In this document: positions 18,455 to 27,651 of the stretch, one piece after another
Position numbering within the stretch: position 1 is the first letter of the stretch
How the letters are laid out: every line of letters starts with the position of its first letter
From: Levilactobacillus spicheri DSM 15429
GTDB taxonomy: Bacteria; Bacillota; Bacilli; Lactobacillales; Lactobacillaceae
Direction: 5' to 3'
DNA: 64,000 nt
Assembly (NCBI RefSeq): GCF_001435095.1
Contig: NZ_AZFC01000035.1
Location: 373,006 to 437,005 of the forward strand
Notes under the pieces: model-generated
What the model was told of the DNA's origin: nothing
Databases searched by the model: none
The model's input: the letters and a program-made list of their open reading frames with translations, nothing else
Program-made: the position numbers and the translations under genes

Positions 18455-19894
18455 TTAGTCCTCGTCACCGATGGACTGACCGGCGGCCTTTTCGGCCCGT
18501 AATTTCTTTTCTAGGTCGTTGACGATCTCGGCGTGACGCTTCTCGGAAAGGGAAATCTTCTTGAAGTAGACGAACGCGGAAATGATCAACAGGATAATTG
18601 GAATGTAGAACATAAACATCTTGAATTGTAATAACCCACTCGTGGAAATGTCGCTAGGCTTGGCGTTCCCGGTCATCCCGGATTGTAACGCAGCCACCAT
18701 GACGACCCCGTTGGCGAAGGCGCCGGCCAGCTTATCGATCAGCGGCCGAACCGACAACGTCACGGATTCGTTCCGGGTGCCGTTCTTCCATTGCCCGTAT
18801 TCCACGCTGTCCGTGATGGTCATTAGGGCCGCCAGGAAAATCATCGGGTACGGGAAGAAGTAGATGGCCACGGCCACTAAGACCAGCGGAACGTTGGTGC
18901 CGGCAAACAGGAACAACACGTACCCGACCAGCATCATGACGATGCCGCCGATGTACACGCCCCGCCGTTTGATCACTTGCACGATGAACGGGAACAGGAT
19001 CACGGAGACGATGCCCAGTAACGTGGTGATGATCCCCACACCGGAGTACGCGGAGGCTTTCCCGACCACGTAACGGAAGTAGTAGATCAACAGGGAGTTG
19101 GTGACCACGTAGCCAAAGGCGAACAGGAAGTAGGACAACGCCAACCACATCAGCTGGTCGTTTTCCCCGATGGCCTTGAAGACGTCGCGTAAGCGGGTCT
19201 TTTCGGTGTTTTCCCGAATCAGGTTCTTCTGCTCGCGCGTCCCAAAGGCCGCCGTGCAGGCTCCCAGGAAGGAAATCAGCCCGATGACCACGGCGAACCC
19301 TAGCCAGCCGGCCCGGGTCTGCGCGCCCCCGGTCGCTCCGGAGAACTTAGCGGAGAAGAAGACGACCAGTGGCATGACCACGATGGCCGTTCCTTGCGCC
19401 CCAATCGTGGATCCGAACCGGGCAATCGTCCCGAACTTGGTCCGCGTGTTCGAATCCACGCTCAACGCGGGCAACATGGACCACAGCGCGATGTCCTTGA
19501 AGGAATAGAAAATATCCAGAATCACGAAGACGATCACGAAGGCGATGATGTAGCCCATGTCACTGTGGTCGGCCAGGCCACCCAGCGGCGTGAAGATCGT
19601 GATCAGCGCCAAAGCACTGATCAGCCCGCCACCCAGTAACCAGGGCTTGAACTTGCCCCAGCGGGTCCGGGTGTTGTCCACGACCCCACCGATCATGGGG
19701 TCAAAGGCGATTTCAATCAGCCGGATGATGACCAGCACGGCACTGACGACCCCAATCATTTGCTTGGAGTTGGCGCCGGACGTAAACAGCACACTGGTCA
19801 CAAAGATGGGAAAGTACGTGTTCAACGTGGCGTAGAAGGCATCGTGCCCGAACGCCCCAAAAGCATAGGAAAGATACTGTTTCACTTGATTCAT
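18455..19894 (-). CDS. GPH family sugar:cation symporter
   Basis: This 479-aa protein has about twelve membrane segments and the glycoside-pentoside-hexuronide family fold (start MNQVKQYLSYAFGAFGHDAF). It lacks the C-terminal PTS IIA-like domain of LacS-type carriers, so it is not regulated in that way. Its place among galactose genes, with a cre site and GalR-like operator upstream, suggests uptake of galactose or a galactoside. I use the ATG at 19894; a GTG at 19909 touches the ribosome site. It lies 46 bp downstream of a 79-aa gene in the same unit. Confidence 0.85.
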   Translation of the reverse strand: MNQVKQYLSYAFGAFGHDAFYATLNTYFPIFVTSVLFTSGANSKQMIGVVSAVLVIIRLIEIAFDPMIGGVVDNTRTRWGKFKPWLLGGGLISALALITIFTPLGGLADHSDMGYIIAFVIVFVILDIFYSFKDIALWSMLPALSVDSNTRTKFGTIARFGSTIGAQGTAIVVMPLVVFFSAKFSGATGGAQTRAGWLGFAVVIGLISFLGACTAAFGTREQKNLIRENTEKTRLRDVFKAIGENDQLMWLALSYFLFAFGYVVTNSLLIYYFRYVVGKASAYSGVGIITTLLGIVSVILFPFIVQVIKRRGVYIGGIVMMLVGYVLFLFAGTNVPLVLVAVAIYFFPYPMIFLAALMTITDSVEYGQWKNGTRNESVTLSVRPLIDKLAGAFANGVVMVAALQSGMTGNAKPSDISTSGLLQFKMFMFYIPIILLIISAFVYFKKISLSEKRHAEIVNDLEKKLRAEKAAGQSIGDED

Positions 19895-19940
19895 AATTGC
19901 TTGACACACCTTTCTGGTTCAGCGGAACGGACAACCACCG

Positions 19941-20180
19941 TTAGTGGTACCGGTGCTCGATGATCTTCGACAGCACCTCGTTGCGTTTCTGGGTCTTGGC
20001 CATGTCGAAACGGCTCTCTTCCAGGTTGTTGAAATCCTGAGCCAACAGCGTGGCTTCCAGGTACAACGTTAATTGCCGCTTGATGTACAACTTGTTTTCC
20101 TCGTCGGGACGTTGTGCGTTGCCCCCCAAGACCGCCGCGGCAAAGGCTGCCGGATCCAACGTGATCTTATCGTTATTCAT
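19941..20180 (-). CDS. Small protein co-transcribed with the sugar symporter, 79 aa
   Basis: I do not recognise this soluble, mostly helical protein (MNNDKITLDPAAFAAAVLGG to SKIIEHRYH). The start at 20180 has GAGGG nine bases upstream. It directly follows the regulated promoter and precedes the symporter by 46 bp. The context suggests a role linked to the transporter, or a coupling leader gene; both are inference. Confidence 0.68.
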   Translation of the reverse strand: MNNDKITLDPAAFAAAVLGGNAQRPDEENKLYIKRQLTLYLEATLLAQDFNNLEESRFDMAKTQKRNEVLSKIIEHRYH

Positions 20181-20248
20181 TTCCAAAAACCCTCTTCCAA
20201 GTCGTTTCAACCGACCTAAGTAAATTCTGTACTAAAACATTAAGTAAA

Positions 20249-20262
20249 TGTAAGCGCTTCAC
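20249..20262. promoter_or_regulatory. cre-like site of the symporter unit
   Basis: TGTAAGCGCTTCAC is a near-palindrome around GCGC matching the CcpA operator core. It lies just downstream of the -10 box, where binding would block transcription. Confidence 0.65.
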
Positions 20263-20269
20263 AATGGAT

Positions 20270-20298
20270 ATTCTAAGGTGTTTTCCGGGCGGTTGCAA
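20270..20298 (-). promoter_or_regulatory. Promoter of the symporter unit
   Basis: On the minus strand TTGCAA (20293-20298) and TAGAAT (20270-20275) are separated by 17 bp. Confidence 0.7.
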
Positions 20299-20386
20299 CC
20301 CTTTTCATTGTGCAGTAAAATACATAAAATTTGATGAATGCGCCACATGCCGGAATTGCAACCGGTTGTATTTTATGAGTAAAAAG

Positions 20387-20402
20387 TTTAGTAAAGACTA
20401 AA
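20387..20402. promoter_or_regulatory. Putative GalR operator upstream of the symporter unit
   Basis: TTTAGTAAAGACTAAA is a 16-bp inverted repeat (TTTAGT and ACTAAA). It lies about 90 bp upstream of the promoter and resembles the site before galK. Confidence 0.5.
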
Positions 20403-20410
20403 CGCGGCGC

Positions 20411-20456
20411 AAAAAAAATCCGTTTCACGGGTCAAATTGACCCCTGAAACGGATTT
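20411..20456 (-). terminator. Terminator of galM-pgcA
   Basis: A very long stem (about 20 bp, AAATCCGTTTCA at the base, 20416-20456) is followed on the minus strand by eight T. Confidence 0.92.
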
Positions 20457-20475
20457 ATCGGTAGATTACAAAGTT

Positions 20476-22209
20476 TTAGTTCACCGAAGCCACGTAGTCC
20501 TTCAGCGCTTGTTCGTAAGTGCTCAGGCGCTGCTTTGCGGCCGCTGCCGTGTGGTCGCTGGTCCCAATGTAGAACTTGACCTTGGGCTCGGTCCCGGATG
20601 GCCGGATGCAGATCCAGGTGCCGTCCTGCAGCCAGTACTTCAGCACGTTGGACTGGGGCAGGTCAATGGCACTGGTCGTCCCATCGGCCGCCGTCTTGGT
20701 GCTGGTCGAGAAGTCCTCGACCGCGTCAATCGTCGTCCCGGCGAAGTCCTGCGGCGCGTTCTCCCGGAACTCGCTCATCAGGTGGGCCATCTGTTGGGCC
20801 CCGTCGACGCCATCGAACTGCTCGAAGGTCGTCTTTTCGGCGTAGTAGCCGTAGGTCGCGTAGAGCTCCTCGATGCCGTCGTACAGGGTCATCCCCCGTT
20901 GCTTGTAGTCGGCCGCGACTTCGGCCAGGAGGACCGTCGACTGAATGGCGTCCTTGTCCCGGACGAACGGCTTGATCAGGTAGCCGTAGCTTTCTTCAAA
21001 CCCAAACAAGAAGGTGTGGTCGTGCGTCGTTTCGTACTGGTGAATCTGTTCGGCGATAAACTTGAAGCCGGTCAAGACGTTCTTCATCTCGACCCCGTAA
21101 GCCGCCGCAATCTTGGTGGCCAACTCGGTCGACACGATGGACTTGACCACCCGGCCGTTGGCGGGCAATTGTCCTGCCTGCTTGCGGGCCTTCAGGATGT
21201 AGGCCAGTAGAATCGAGGCGATCTGGTTCCCGGTCAGCAGCTGGTACTCGCCGTCGGGTTGCCGCACAGCGGCCCCTAAGCGGTCGGCGTCGGGGTCGGT
21301 CGCAACCAAGAGATCGGCGCCCTCCTGCTTCCCCAGGGCGATGGCCATGTCAAAGGCCTCCGGAAATTCGGGGTTCGGGAAGTCGACCGTCGGAAATTCG
21401 GGGTCGGCGATGGCTTGTTCCGGCACCATGGTAAAGTTCTCGAAGCCGGCCTTGCGCAGGGCCCGTTCACCGATGACCTTCCCCGTCCCGTGCAGCGGCG
21501 TGTAGATCAACTTCATGGTCTTGCCGACCTGGTTGATCAGGTCGTGGTTGATGGTCACGCTGACCACGTTTTGCAGGTAGGCCTGGTCGACGTTCTCACC
21601 GATGATGTGCATCACCTTGGCCGCCCGGAGCGCCTGCTCGTCGGCGACCTGAATGGCGAAGACGTCCTTGGCGGAACGGACGAACTCGGTGATCTTGTCG
21701 GAGGCCTTCGGTGGCATCTGACCGCCATCGGGACCGTAGATCTTATACCCGTTGTACTGCTTCGGGTTGTGGCTGGCCGTGATCATGATCCCCATGGCCG
21801 TGTGCAGGTGCCGCACGGCAAAGGACAGCTCCGGCGTCGGCCGCAAGTCGTCAAAGACGAAGCTGGGGATGTGGTGCGCGCCCAAGACCCGGGCCGCCTC
21901 GTGGGCGAACTCGGTGGAGTGGTACCGCGAGTCAAAGCTGATGGCGACCCCGCGTTGCTTGGTGGCGTCGTCCAACGTGTCCAGGTACCGGGCGACCCCT
22001 TCCGTGGCTTGGCGCACCGTGTAGACGTTCATTTGACCGATCCCGGGGCCCATAACGCCCCGCATGCCGGCCGTCCCAAAGCTCATCGGCCCGCTAAAGG
22101 CCGCTTCCAGGGCGTCGTCGTTGCCGGCCATGGCGTCGAGTTCGTGCCGAACATCGGGCAGCATGGTGGCTTGATTCTTCCAGACAGCATAGTTTTCTTG
22201 CCAACTCAT
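20476..22209 (-). CDS. pgcA: Phosphoglucomutase (alpha-D-phosphohexomutase family)
   Basis: This 577-aa enzyme interconverts glucose-1-phosphate and glucose-6-phosphate, feeding the Leloir product into central metabolism. The phosphoserine loop TASHNPKQYNGYK, the metal loop ATDPDADRLG and the C-terminal phosphate-binding IRPSGTEPK are all intact. It follows galM by 27 bp and ends at a strong terminator, so the two genes form a unit. Confidence 0.95.
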   Translation of the reverse strand: MSWQENYAVWKNQATMLPDVRHELDAMAGNDDALEAAFSGPMSFGTAGMRGVMGPGIGQMNVYTVRQATEGVARYLDTLDDATKQRGVAISFDSRYHSTEFAHEAARVLGAHHIPSFVFDDLRPTPELSFAVRHLHTAMGIMITASHNPKQYNGYKIYGPDGGQMPPKASDKITEFVRSAKDVFAIQVADEQALRAAKVMHIIGENVDQAYLQNVVSVTINHDLINQVGKTMKLIYTPLHGTGKVIGERALRKAGFENFTMVPEQAIADPEFPTVDFPNPEFPEAFDMAIALGKQEGADLLVATDPDADRLGAAVRQPDGEYQLLTGNQIASILLAYILKARKQAGQLPANGRVVKSIVSTELATKIAAAYGVEMKNVLTGFKFIAEQIHQYETTHDHTFLFGFEESYGYLIKPFVRDKDAIQSTVLLAEVAADYKQRGMTLYDGIEELYATYGYYAEKTTFEQFDGVDGAQQMAHLMSEFRENAPQDFAGTTIDAVEDFSTSTKTAADGTTSAIDLPQSNVLKYWLQDGTWICIRPSGTEPKVKFYIGTSDHTAAAAKQRLSTYEQALKDYVASVN

Positions 22210-22236
22210 GAGATAATCTCTCCCTTATTTTTTCAG

Positions 22237-23259
22237 TTATTTACGAACGTATTGGTACCGAATCGTGTGGGTCACGGCTTGATTGGCGGGCAACACCACG
22301 TCGCCAAAGTCCGCGTGGTGAATCGCGTCCGGCAAGGTCTGAGCCTCGAGGGCTAAGGCGTTGTAGTCGCGAACATCGGCCCGCTTGGCGTCGGTCGGGT
22401 TCGCCGTGAAGGCCACCACGGCGTTGCGGTCGGAGTAGACCCGCACTTCGCGGTGCCCCGCCGTGTCGCCGACCGTGGCGACCGGCACCGTCTCGCTGGG
22501 AACGACTTCGAAGGCATCATCGTATTCGACGACCCCATCCTGCGCCAGCTTAGCCAGGCCATCCGTGATGGTCTGGGGCGTGCGGAAGTCGTAGCCGGTT
22601 CCGGCCACGGCCACCTTTTCGCCGGTCGGAATCTTGGCCTGATCCAGGACCAGGCGCTTTTGGCCGTTCAGCTTCAACCACTGCGTTTGCAGGTCGTGCT
22701 GGTCGTCGGTGACGTTAAAGTAGGTGTGCACCGTCGGGTTGAACAGCGTGTCGGCATCGCTCCTGGCGGTGAACGTGATGGTCACCTGATCGTCGTTGTC
22801 CAGGGCGTAGGTGATCGTCGTGGCCATGGTGCCCGGGTACTGGTCGGTCGCTTCGTCGGTCGTGTGGGTCAAGGCCACGCTGACCGTGTCGGCCGTCTGG
22901 TGCGTCGTGGCTTCCCAGTTCACGAAGTTGAAACCGTGCGGGCCCCCGTGAATCGCGTTCGGCGCGTCGTTGGGGTCCAGCTGAACCGTCCGGCCGTCCA
23001 GGTCGAATTGGGCGCCCGCAATCCGACCGGCGACCCGGCCCACCGCTTGGCAGAGACAGTAGGGACTCGGCGTGTAGTCCGCCAGCGTGTCCTGGTGCAC
23101 GATCAGCTGTTGCCGCTGACCGTCCTCCACCGCGCTAAATTCCTGGAACGTCGCGCCCCAGGTCAGGACCGCCGCGTGCGTCCCGTGGTCGTTGATCAAG
23201 ACGTACTTGGTCACGGATTGACCCTGCTCTTCGCCGATAACCTCTTGTGTAATTTGCAT
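22237..23259 (-). CDS. galM: Aldose 1-epimerase (galactose mutarotase)
   Basis: This 340-aa enzyme converts beta- to alpha-galactose before GalK. The conserved stretches NAIHGGPHGFNF and VHTYFNVTD contain the catalytic histidines. GGAGG lies upstream of the ATG. It is the first gene of galM-pgcA, and an AGTAAA-type palindrome about 80 bp upstream links it to the galactose regulon. Confidence 0.94.
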   Translation of the reverse strand: MQITQEVIGEEQGQSVTKYVLINDHGTHAAVLTWGATFQEFSAVEDGQRQQLIVHQDTLADYTPSPYCLCQAVGRVAGRIAGAQFDLDGRTVQLDPNDAPNAIHGGPHGFNFVNWEATTHQTADTVSVALTHTTDEATDQYPGTMATTITYALDNDDQVTITFTARSDADTLFNPTVHTYFNVTDDQHDLQTQWLKLNGQKRLVLDQAKIPTGEKVAVAGTGYDFRTPQTITDGLAKLAQDGVVEYDDAFEVVPSETVPVATVGDTAGHREVRVYSDRNAVVAFTANPTDAKRADVRDYNALALEAQTLPDAIHHADFGDVVLPANQAVTHTIRYQYVRK

Positions 23260-23338
23260 AAAAATGGCACCTCCAAATTAAGAATCCGGTTACATTGTAT
23301 AATAATCGGGCGCCGAGTACCATTCTTTCCGTAAATTA

Positions 23339-23353
23339 ACTAAAAATTTTACT
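23339..23353. promoter_or_regulatory. Putative GalR operator before galM
   Basis: ACTAAAAATTTTACT is an inverted-repeat site with the TTTACT half seen before galK. It lies about 80 bp upstream of galM. Confidence 0.5.
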
Positions 23354-23365
23354 AAGTCGTGACCA

Positions 23366-23764
23366 TTCGCTCCACGACCGGCAAGTCGCCTCTGTTGCGC
23401 TAACTTTGATGAACCCGTCATAAACGGGATATGCTGGCAGCCATCATCATGGCCAACTGCTCAATGCTACACACAACCGCCAAAGCAGGAAGTAACCGTC
23501 AACCAACCCAGTACCAGTCGCACTGGTCTCAATGGCTGTCGGCACTCGATGGTGTGACATCCAATTTTCACAACGTCAGCCGGGAGGGCGGTCAGAATTG
23601 GGCTCAGTGGCCTCGTTTCTGTTGGCCGGGTGGTTTCCCCGGGCTACAGAAAGGCCGAGCTTTGAGATCGTCGCGCTTTTTGCGAGGAGCTCAAAGTCGT
23701 GCCGGCCACGTTCCAGCCCGATTCTGGCCGACCGGGAGGCACTGATAATCGCCGGCGTGGAGCG
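23366..23764 (+). mobile_element. Composite structured repeat, deletion derivative lacking unit A
   Basis: The left end TCGCTCCACGACCGGCAAG is a degenerate terminal repeat joined directly to the A tail TCGCCTCTGTTGCGC. The whole folded part of unit A is therefore missing. Unit B (23590-23729) is complete, and the right repeat CGCCGGCGTGGAGCG ends at 23764. The segment between the tail and B shares TATGCTGGC and CCATCATCATG with the copy near 27470. Confidence 0.72.
23590..23729 (+). repeat. Structured repeat unit B, copy 2
   Basis: The outer arms GGTCAGAATTGGGCT and AGCCCGATTCTGGCC pair, using G.U pairs at the changed positions. The two internal hairpins match those of copy 1. Confidence 0.78.
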
Positions 23765-24130
23765 GATGATACCCCCATCGACCGTATCCACGACTCATTT
23801 TTAATTTAGCACACTTATCCGTTGATGCCTCGGACCATCCTAAAAACCGCGGCAGTAGCGTTACCCGACCAACAAACTCACGGCCCGTTCCCGACGATTG
23901 ATCTGTCAGTAGACCACTCTTTCGAATAAAATAATTCTAACTTGATTTGAATCAAGGATTCGGTGATTCCCCTTTGGTACCCTTTAGATGAATTAATCGC
24001 GCCCAGTATCACAAACTTACAAAAAGTTACCACTTTTTTCTGGACTTATCGCGCGATTATCCGCTATACTGTGCCTCAGTCAAAAGTTCAGTTTTACACA
24101 ATCAAAGATCACCCGATAAGGAGAATGCTT

Positions 24131-25252
24131 ATGTCTACTCGAAACGCAGCCGCCGAAAAGTTGCTTCTACAAATGGTCGACGACTATACCACCCGTGAAG
24201 TGGCCCCGCTCGATATGGCCATCGATCACGCCCAGGACTTCCCAGAGGGCTACCTGCAACAACTGACGCAAACCGGCTTCTTAGGCCTGATGTTGCCGCA
24301 AGAGTTCGGTGGTGCCGGGTTTGGCCCCGAGGTGACCGCCACGGTGCTCAACCACCTCGCCCGGGGCAACGCCAGCACGGCGGTCACCCTGGAAGGTCAC
24401 TATAAGACCCTCGACCAGATTCTGAAGTTCGGGACCCCCGCCCTGCAGCAACAGCTGTTGCCGTCCGCCACGCAGCGGATCTTCGCCTTCTCCATGACCG
24501 AGGCCAGCGGCGGGTCGAACCCCATGGGCATCAGCTCCACGGCGACGCGCGAGGGTGATCATTGGGTCATCAACGGCGACAAGATCATGATCACCAACGG
24601 GGGCCTGGCCCAGGTCTACTGTGTCCTGGTCAAGACCGCCCCGACCGAACTATCCGTCTTCGTGGTCGACCAAGACATGCCCGGCTTCTCCTTTGGTAAA
24701 CGCGAGGACTTCATCGGCCTGCGCGGCACGCCCGTGGGTGAGATCGTCATGGACCACATCATTGTGGACGACGACCACCTGCTGGGCAAGGTCGGTGACG
24801 GCGGGCTCATCGGTGACTCCGCTCACGACGACGCCCGCATCTTGATGGGCGCGGTCTTGACCGGCATCATGGAGCACGAGCTCAAAATCGCCACGGACTA
24901 CGCCAAGGAACGGAAGGCTGGCCAGACCCCACTGACCGAACTCCAGGTCACCCACCGCAAGGTCGCCGATATCGCCATGCGCAAGGAGACCACCAAGTTG
25001 CTCTACGAACGGGCCGCCCAGCTCAAGGCCGCCGGACAGCCTTACAGCGAGGAAGCCGCCATGGCCAAGGCCCACGGCTCCCGGGCCGCGGTCGCTGCCG
25101 GCGACGACGCGCTTCAGATTTTGGCCGGTTACGGCTACAGTCGTGAATACCCGGTCGAACACCTGATCCGCGACGCCCGGGCGATGGAGATCGCCGAAGG
25201 GACCGTCGAAAAGATGCGTTCCGCCATCGCCACCGCTGAATTTCACAAATAG
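24131..25252 (+). CDS. Acyl-CoA dehydrogenase
   Basis: This 373-aa FAD enzyme has the normal family length. The FAD/substrate loop AFSMTEASGGSNPMG lies near residue 120, and the C-terminal MEIAEGTVEKM carries the catalytic-base glutamate of the family (EGT). The start at 24131 has AAGGAG seven bases upstream. It heads a three-gene unit with etfB and etfA (gaps of 11 and 15 bp), a complete dehydrogenase plus electron acceptor. The substrate is unknown, because no thiolase, hydratase or CoA transferase is nearby. The module is unexpected in lactobacilli. Confidence 0.9.
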   Translation: MSTRNAAAEKLLLQMVDDYTTREVAPLDMAIDHAQDFPEGYLQQLTQTGFLGLMLPQEFGGAGFGPEVTATVLNHLARGNASTAVTLEGHYKTLDQILKFGTPALQQQLLPSATQRIFAFSMTEASGGSNPMGISSTATREGDHWVINGDKIMITNGGLAQVYCVLVKTAPTELSVFVVDQDMPGFSFGKREDFIGLRGTPVGEIVMDHIIVDDDHLLGKVGDGGLIGDSAHDDARILMGAVLTGIMEHELKIATDYAKERKAGQTPLTELQVTHRKVADIAMRKETTKLLYERAAQLKAAGQPYSEEAAMAKAHGSRAAVAAGDDALQILAGYGYSREYPVEHLIRDARAMEIAEGTVEKMRSAIATAEFHK

Positions 25253-25263
25253 GAGGCTCCCTG

Positions 25264-26052
25264 ATGAAAATTGTTGTCTGCATCAAACAAGTACCCGAAA
25301 CCAACGACGTCACGATCGACCCGCACACCCATAACCTCGACCGCCGGGGCCTGGCCGGCGTCATGAACCCCTTTGACAAGAACGCCGTCGAACAAGCGCT
25401 CCAGCTCAAGGCCGCAACCGACGCCGAGGTCGTGCTCCTGACCATGGGACCCGACGACTACGCCCAATCCCTGCGTGAGGGGATGGCCATGGGCGCCGAT
25501 AGCGGGGTCCTCTTATCCGACCGCGCCTTTGCCGGGGCCGACACCCTGGCGACCGGCTACGTGTTAGCCCAGGCCATCGCGAAAATCGGTGACGTGGACC
25601 TGATCATCTTTGGCCGACAAGCCGTCGACGCCGATACCGGTCAGGTCGGTCCCATCGTGGCCGAATTCCTCCACCAACCCCAGATCACCTACGCCGCGAC
25701 GTTACGGCTCAGCGGCCCCAACGAGGTCACCGCCGAACGGCTGCTGGAGGACACCAAGCAAACGCTGGTCGCCCAACTGCCCGCCGTGGTCAGCGTCCGC
25801 AGCGAGCTCAACACGCCGCGCTACCCGACGCCGCGGAACATCCAGCTGAGTTTCACCAAGCCACTGACGACCTGGCACCACGACGACTTAGACCTGGACG
25901 ATACACGCTTGGGTCAGGCCGGCTCCCCGACCATCGTGACCAAGGTCTACGCCCCGACGCCCGTGAAACGCGCGCTCACGCCGCTGACCGGGACGCCGCA
26001 GGAAGCCGCCAGTCAACTCATCAAGGCACTCAAAGACCGTCAATTACTTTAA
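25264..26052 (+). CDS. etfB: Electron transfer flavoprotein subunit beta
   Basis: This 262-aa EtfB/FixA protein begins MKIVVCIKQVPETNDV and contains the family stretch GVMNPFDKNAVEQAL. With EtfA it should form the heterodimer that takes electrons from the adjacent acyl-CoA dehydrogenase. AGGAGG precedes the ATG, which lies 11 bp after the dehydrogenase stop. No EtfQO or other obvious electron outlet is in the window. Confidence 0.95.
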   Translation: MKIVVCIKQVPETNDVTIDPHTHNLDRRGLAGVMNPFDKNAVEQALQLKAATDAEVVLLTMGPDDYAQSLREGMAMGADSGVLLSDRAFAGADTLATGYVLAQAIAKIGDVDLIIFGRQAVDADTGQVGPIVAEFLHQPQITYAATLRLSGPNEVTAERLLEDTKQTLVAQLPAVVSVRSELNTPRYPTPRNIQLSFTKPLTTWHHDDLDLDDTRLGQAGSPTIVTKVYAPTPVKRALTPLTGTPQEAASQLIKALKDRQLL

Positions 26053-26067
26053 GGAGGACTCGTAACG

Positions 26068-27036
26068 ATGTCGAAACCAGAACTCTGGGTCGTGGCCGAA
26101 CGGCGTTTAGACCACATCGAACCCACCACCCAACAACTCATCACCAAAGCTACCCGCCTGGCCGGCGACCACTTCCACGTGGTGACCGTCCTGCTGGAAG
26201 CCACGACCGACCACCTCGAGGACGAGCTCCAGCCTTACGGACCGGACGAGATCCGCATCGTCCGCGATGACCGGTTCCCCACGGCCACGGACGCGGAATT
26301 GGCCGACGCGCTCAAACAACTGATCGACGCGGCCCACCCCAACACGGTGCTCTTCGGCGCCACCATCACCGGGCGCTCCATCGCCCCGCGGCTCCAGGCC
26401 AAGCTCCAAACGGGCCTGACCGCCGACTGCCTGGACCTGCGCTTCGACGACGAGACCCTGGTCGCCACGAAACCGTCGTACGGGGACAACATCATGTGTG
26501 AGATCATCTGTCCCGACCGGCGGCCCCAAATGGCGACGGTACGGCCTAACACCTTCGTGGCCCAGCCGCAAGCGGACGCCACTCCCGCCATCACCACGGC
26601 CCACATCACGTTCCATCCCGTGGCCCGGCTTCACGTGACGGCGGCCACACCGGTGGTGAACACCGCCACCACGGTCGGCGACGCCAGCCGCGTGGTCGCC
26701 CTAGGCCGGGGCGCCGCGAACGAGGACACGATTGCCAGCGCCACCCAACTCGCTGAAAAGCTGGGCGGCCGCATCGGGGTCTCCCGCCCGCTGACCGACC
26801 AGGACCGCTTCACGCACGACGACCAGATCGGCCAAAGCGGCAACACGATCCATCCCGACCTGATCCTGAACTTCGGGATCAGCGGTGCCGTCCAGTACCT
26901 GGTCGGCATGCAGGATTCGCAGACCATTGTCTCGGTCAACAGCGACCCGAACGCGCCCATCTTTGCGGCGTCCGACTACGGTTACGTCGGCGATGCCCAG
27001 GCATTCATGACGGCCCTGCTGGCACAGTTCGCTTAG
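26068..27036 (+). CDS. etfA: Electron transfer flavoprotein subunit alpha
   Basis: This 322-aa EtfA/FixB protein has the C-terminal FAD domain, with VSRPLTDQDR, GISGAVQYLVGMQDS and NSDPNAPIFAASDYGYVGD, all diagnostic. AAGGAGG precedes the ATG, 15 bp after etfB. It ends the unit, with a hairpin terminator 22 bp later. Base composition resembles its neighbours, so recent transfer is not obvious. Confidence 0.95.
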   Translation: MSKPELWVVAERRLDHIEPTTQQLITKATRLAGDHFHVVTVLLEATTDHLEDELQPYGPDEIRIVRDDRFPTATDAELADALKQLIDAAHPNTVLFGATITGRSIAPRLQAKLQTGLTADCLDLRFDDETLVATKPSYGDNIMCEIICPDRRPQMATVRPNTFVAQPQADATPAITTAHITFHPVARLHVTAATPVVNTATTVGDASRVVALGRGAANEDTIASATQLAEKLGGRIGVSRPLTDQDRFTHDDQIGQSGNTIHPDLILNFGISGAVQYLVGMQDSQTIVSVNSDPNAPIFAASDYGYVGDAQAFMTALLAQFA

Positions 27037-27058
27037 TCTTCAAATTCAAGCTATTAAA

Positions 27059-27093
27059 AACTCGCGTCCCCCTTTTACTGGGAGACGCGAGTT
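27059..27093 (+). terminator. Terminator of the dehydrogenase-etfBA unit
   Basis: AACTCGCGTC and GACGCGAGTT form a 10-bp perfect stem followed by a T-rich stretch. Confidence 0.7.
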
Positions 27094-27175
27094 CTTTGTG
27101 TTTAATTAATTAAAATGGTTTGGGTCAGCGCTTCACGCCGGCGAGCAAGATGGTGACTGCCAGCGCCTCCCGGTC

Positions 27176-27315
27176 GGCCAGAATCGGGCTGGAACGTAGC
27201 CGGCACGACTTTGAGCTCCTCGCAAAAATCGCGACGATCTCAAAGCTCGGCCTTTCTGTAGCCCGGGAAAACCACCCGGCCAACAGAAACGAGGCTACTG
27301 AGCCCAATTCTGACC
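27176..27315 (-). repeat. Structured repeat unit B, copy 3
   Basis: The outer arms GGCCAGAATCGGGCT and AGCCCAATTCTGACC pair with G.U adjustments. Both internal hairpins are intact. Confidence 0.78.
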
Positions 27316-27535
27316 TCCCTCCCGGCTGACGTTGTGAAAATCGGCGGCAGTGTGGATACAATCTTCAACCGTGAATCGACTACAGCCGCTGGGGCAAGGC
27401 TACTGGTTTGAGTGGTAACGATTTCCTGTTTTCACAGTTATGTGGGCGGTAGCAAGCAGTTACTCATGATGATGGTCGCCAGCATATTTCGTTTGTGTCG
27501 GTCCTCGTCAATGTGAGCGGAACAGAGGCGACTTG

Positions 27536-27651
27536 ATGGTCGTGGTGAAATTGATGTTACCGGGTGTTCTTTACCCGGTTACATCAAGGCCGAGCTCTGG
27601 AGACCTGCGTGAACTTCGCAGGGCTTCAGAGTCGTGCCCACCTCGACCATC
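27536..27651 (-). repeat. Structured repeat unit A, copy 3
   Basis: The outer arms ATGGTCGTGGTG and CACCTCGACCAT pair with one mismatch. Hairpin 1 has a changed but still paired stem (CCGGGT with ACCCGG), and hairpin 2 keeps the A.G mismatch. Confidence 0.78.

Noticed and set aside
18455-19894. Calling the symporter LacS
   Set aside because: It lacks the C-terminal IIA domain, and no beta-galactosidase is adjacent; only the GPH family can be supported.
20437-22356. Long frames opposite pgcA and galM (up to 313 aa)
   Set aside because: High GC makes the antisense frames open; they show no family motifs and lie opposite well-supported genes.
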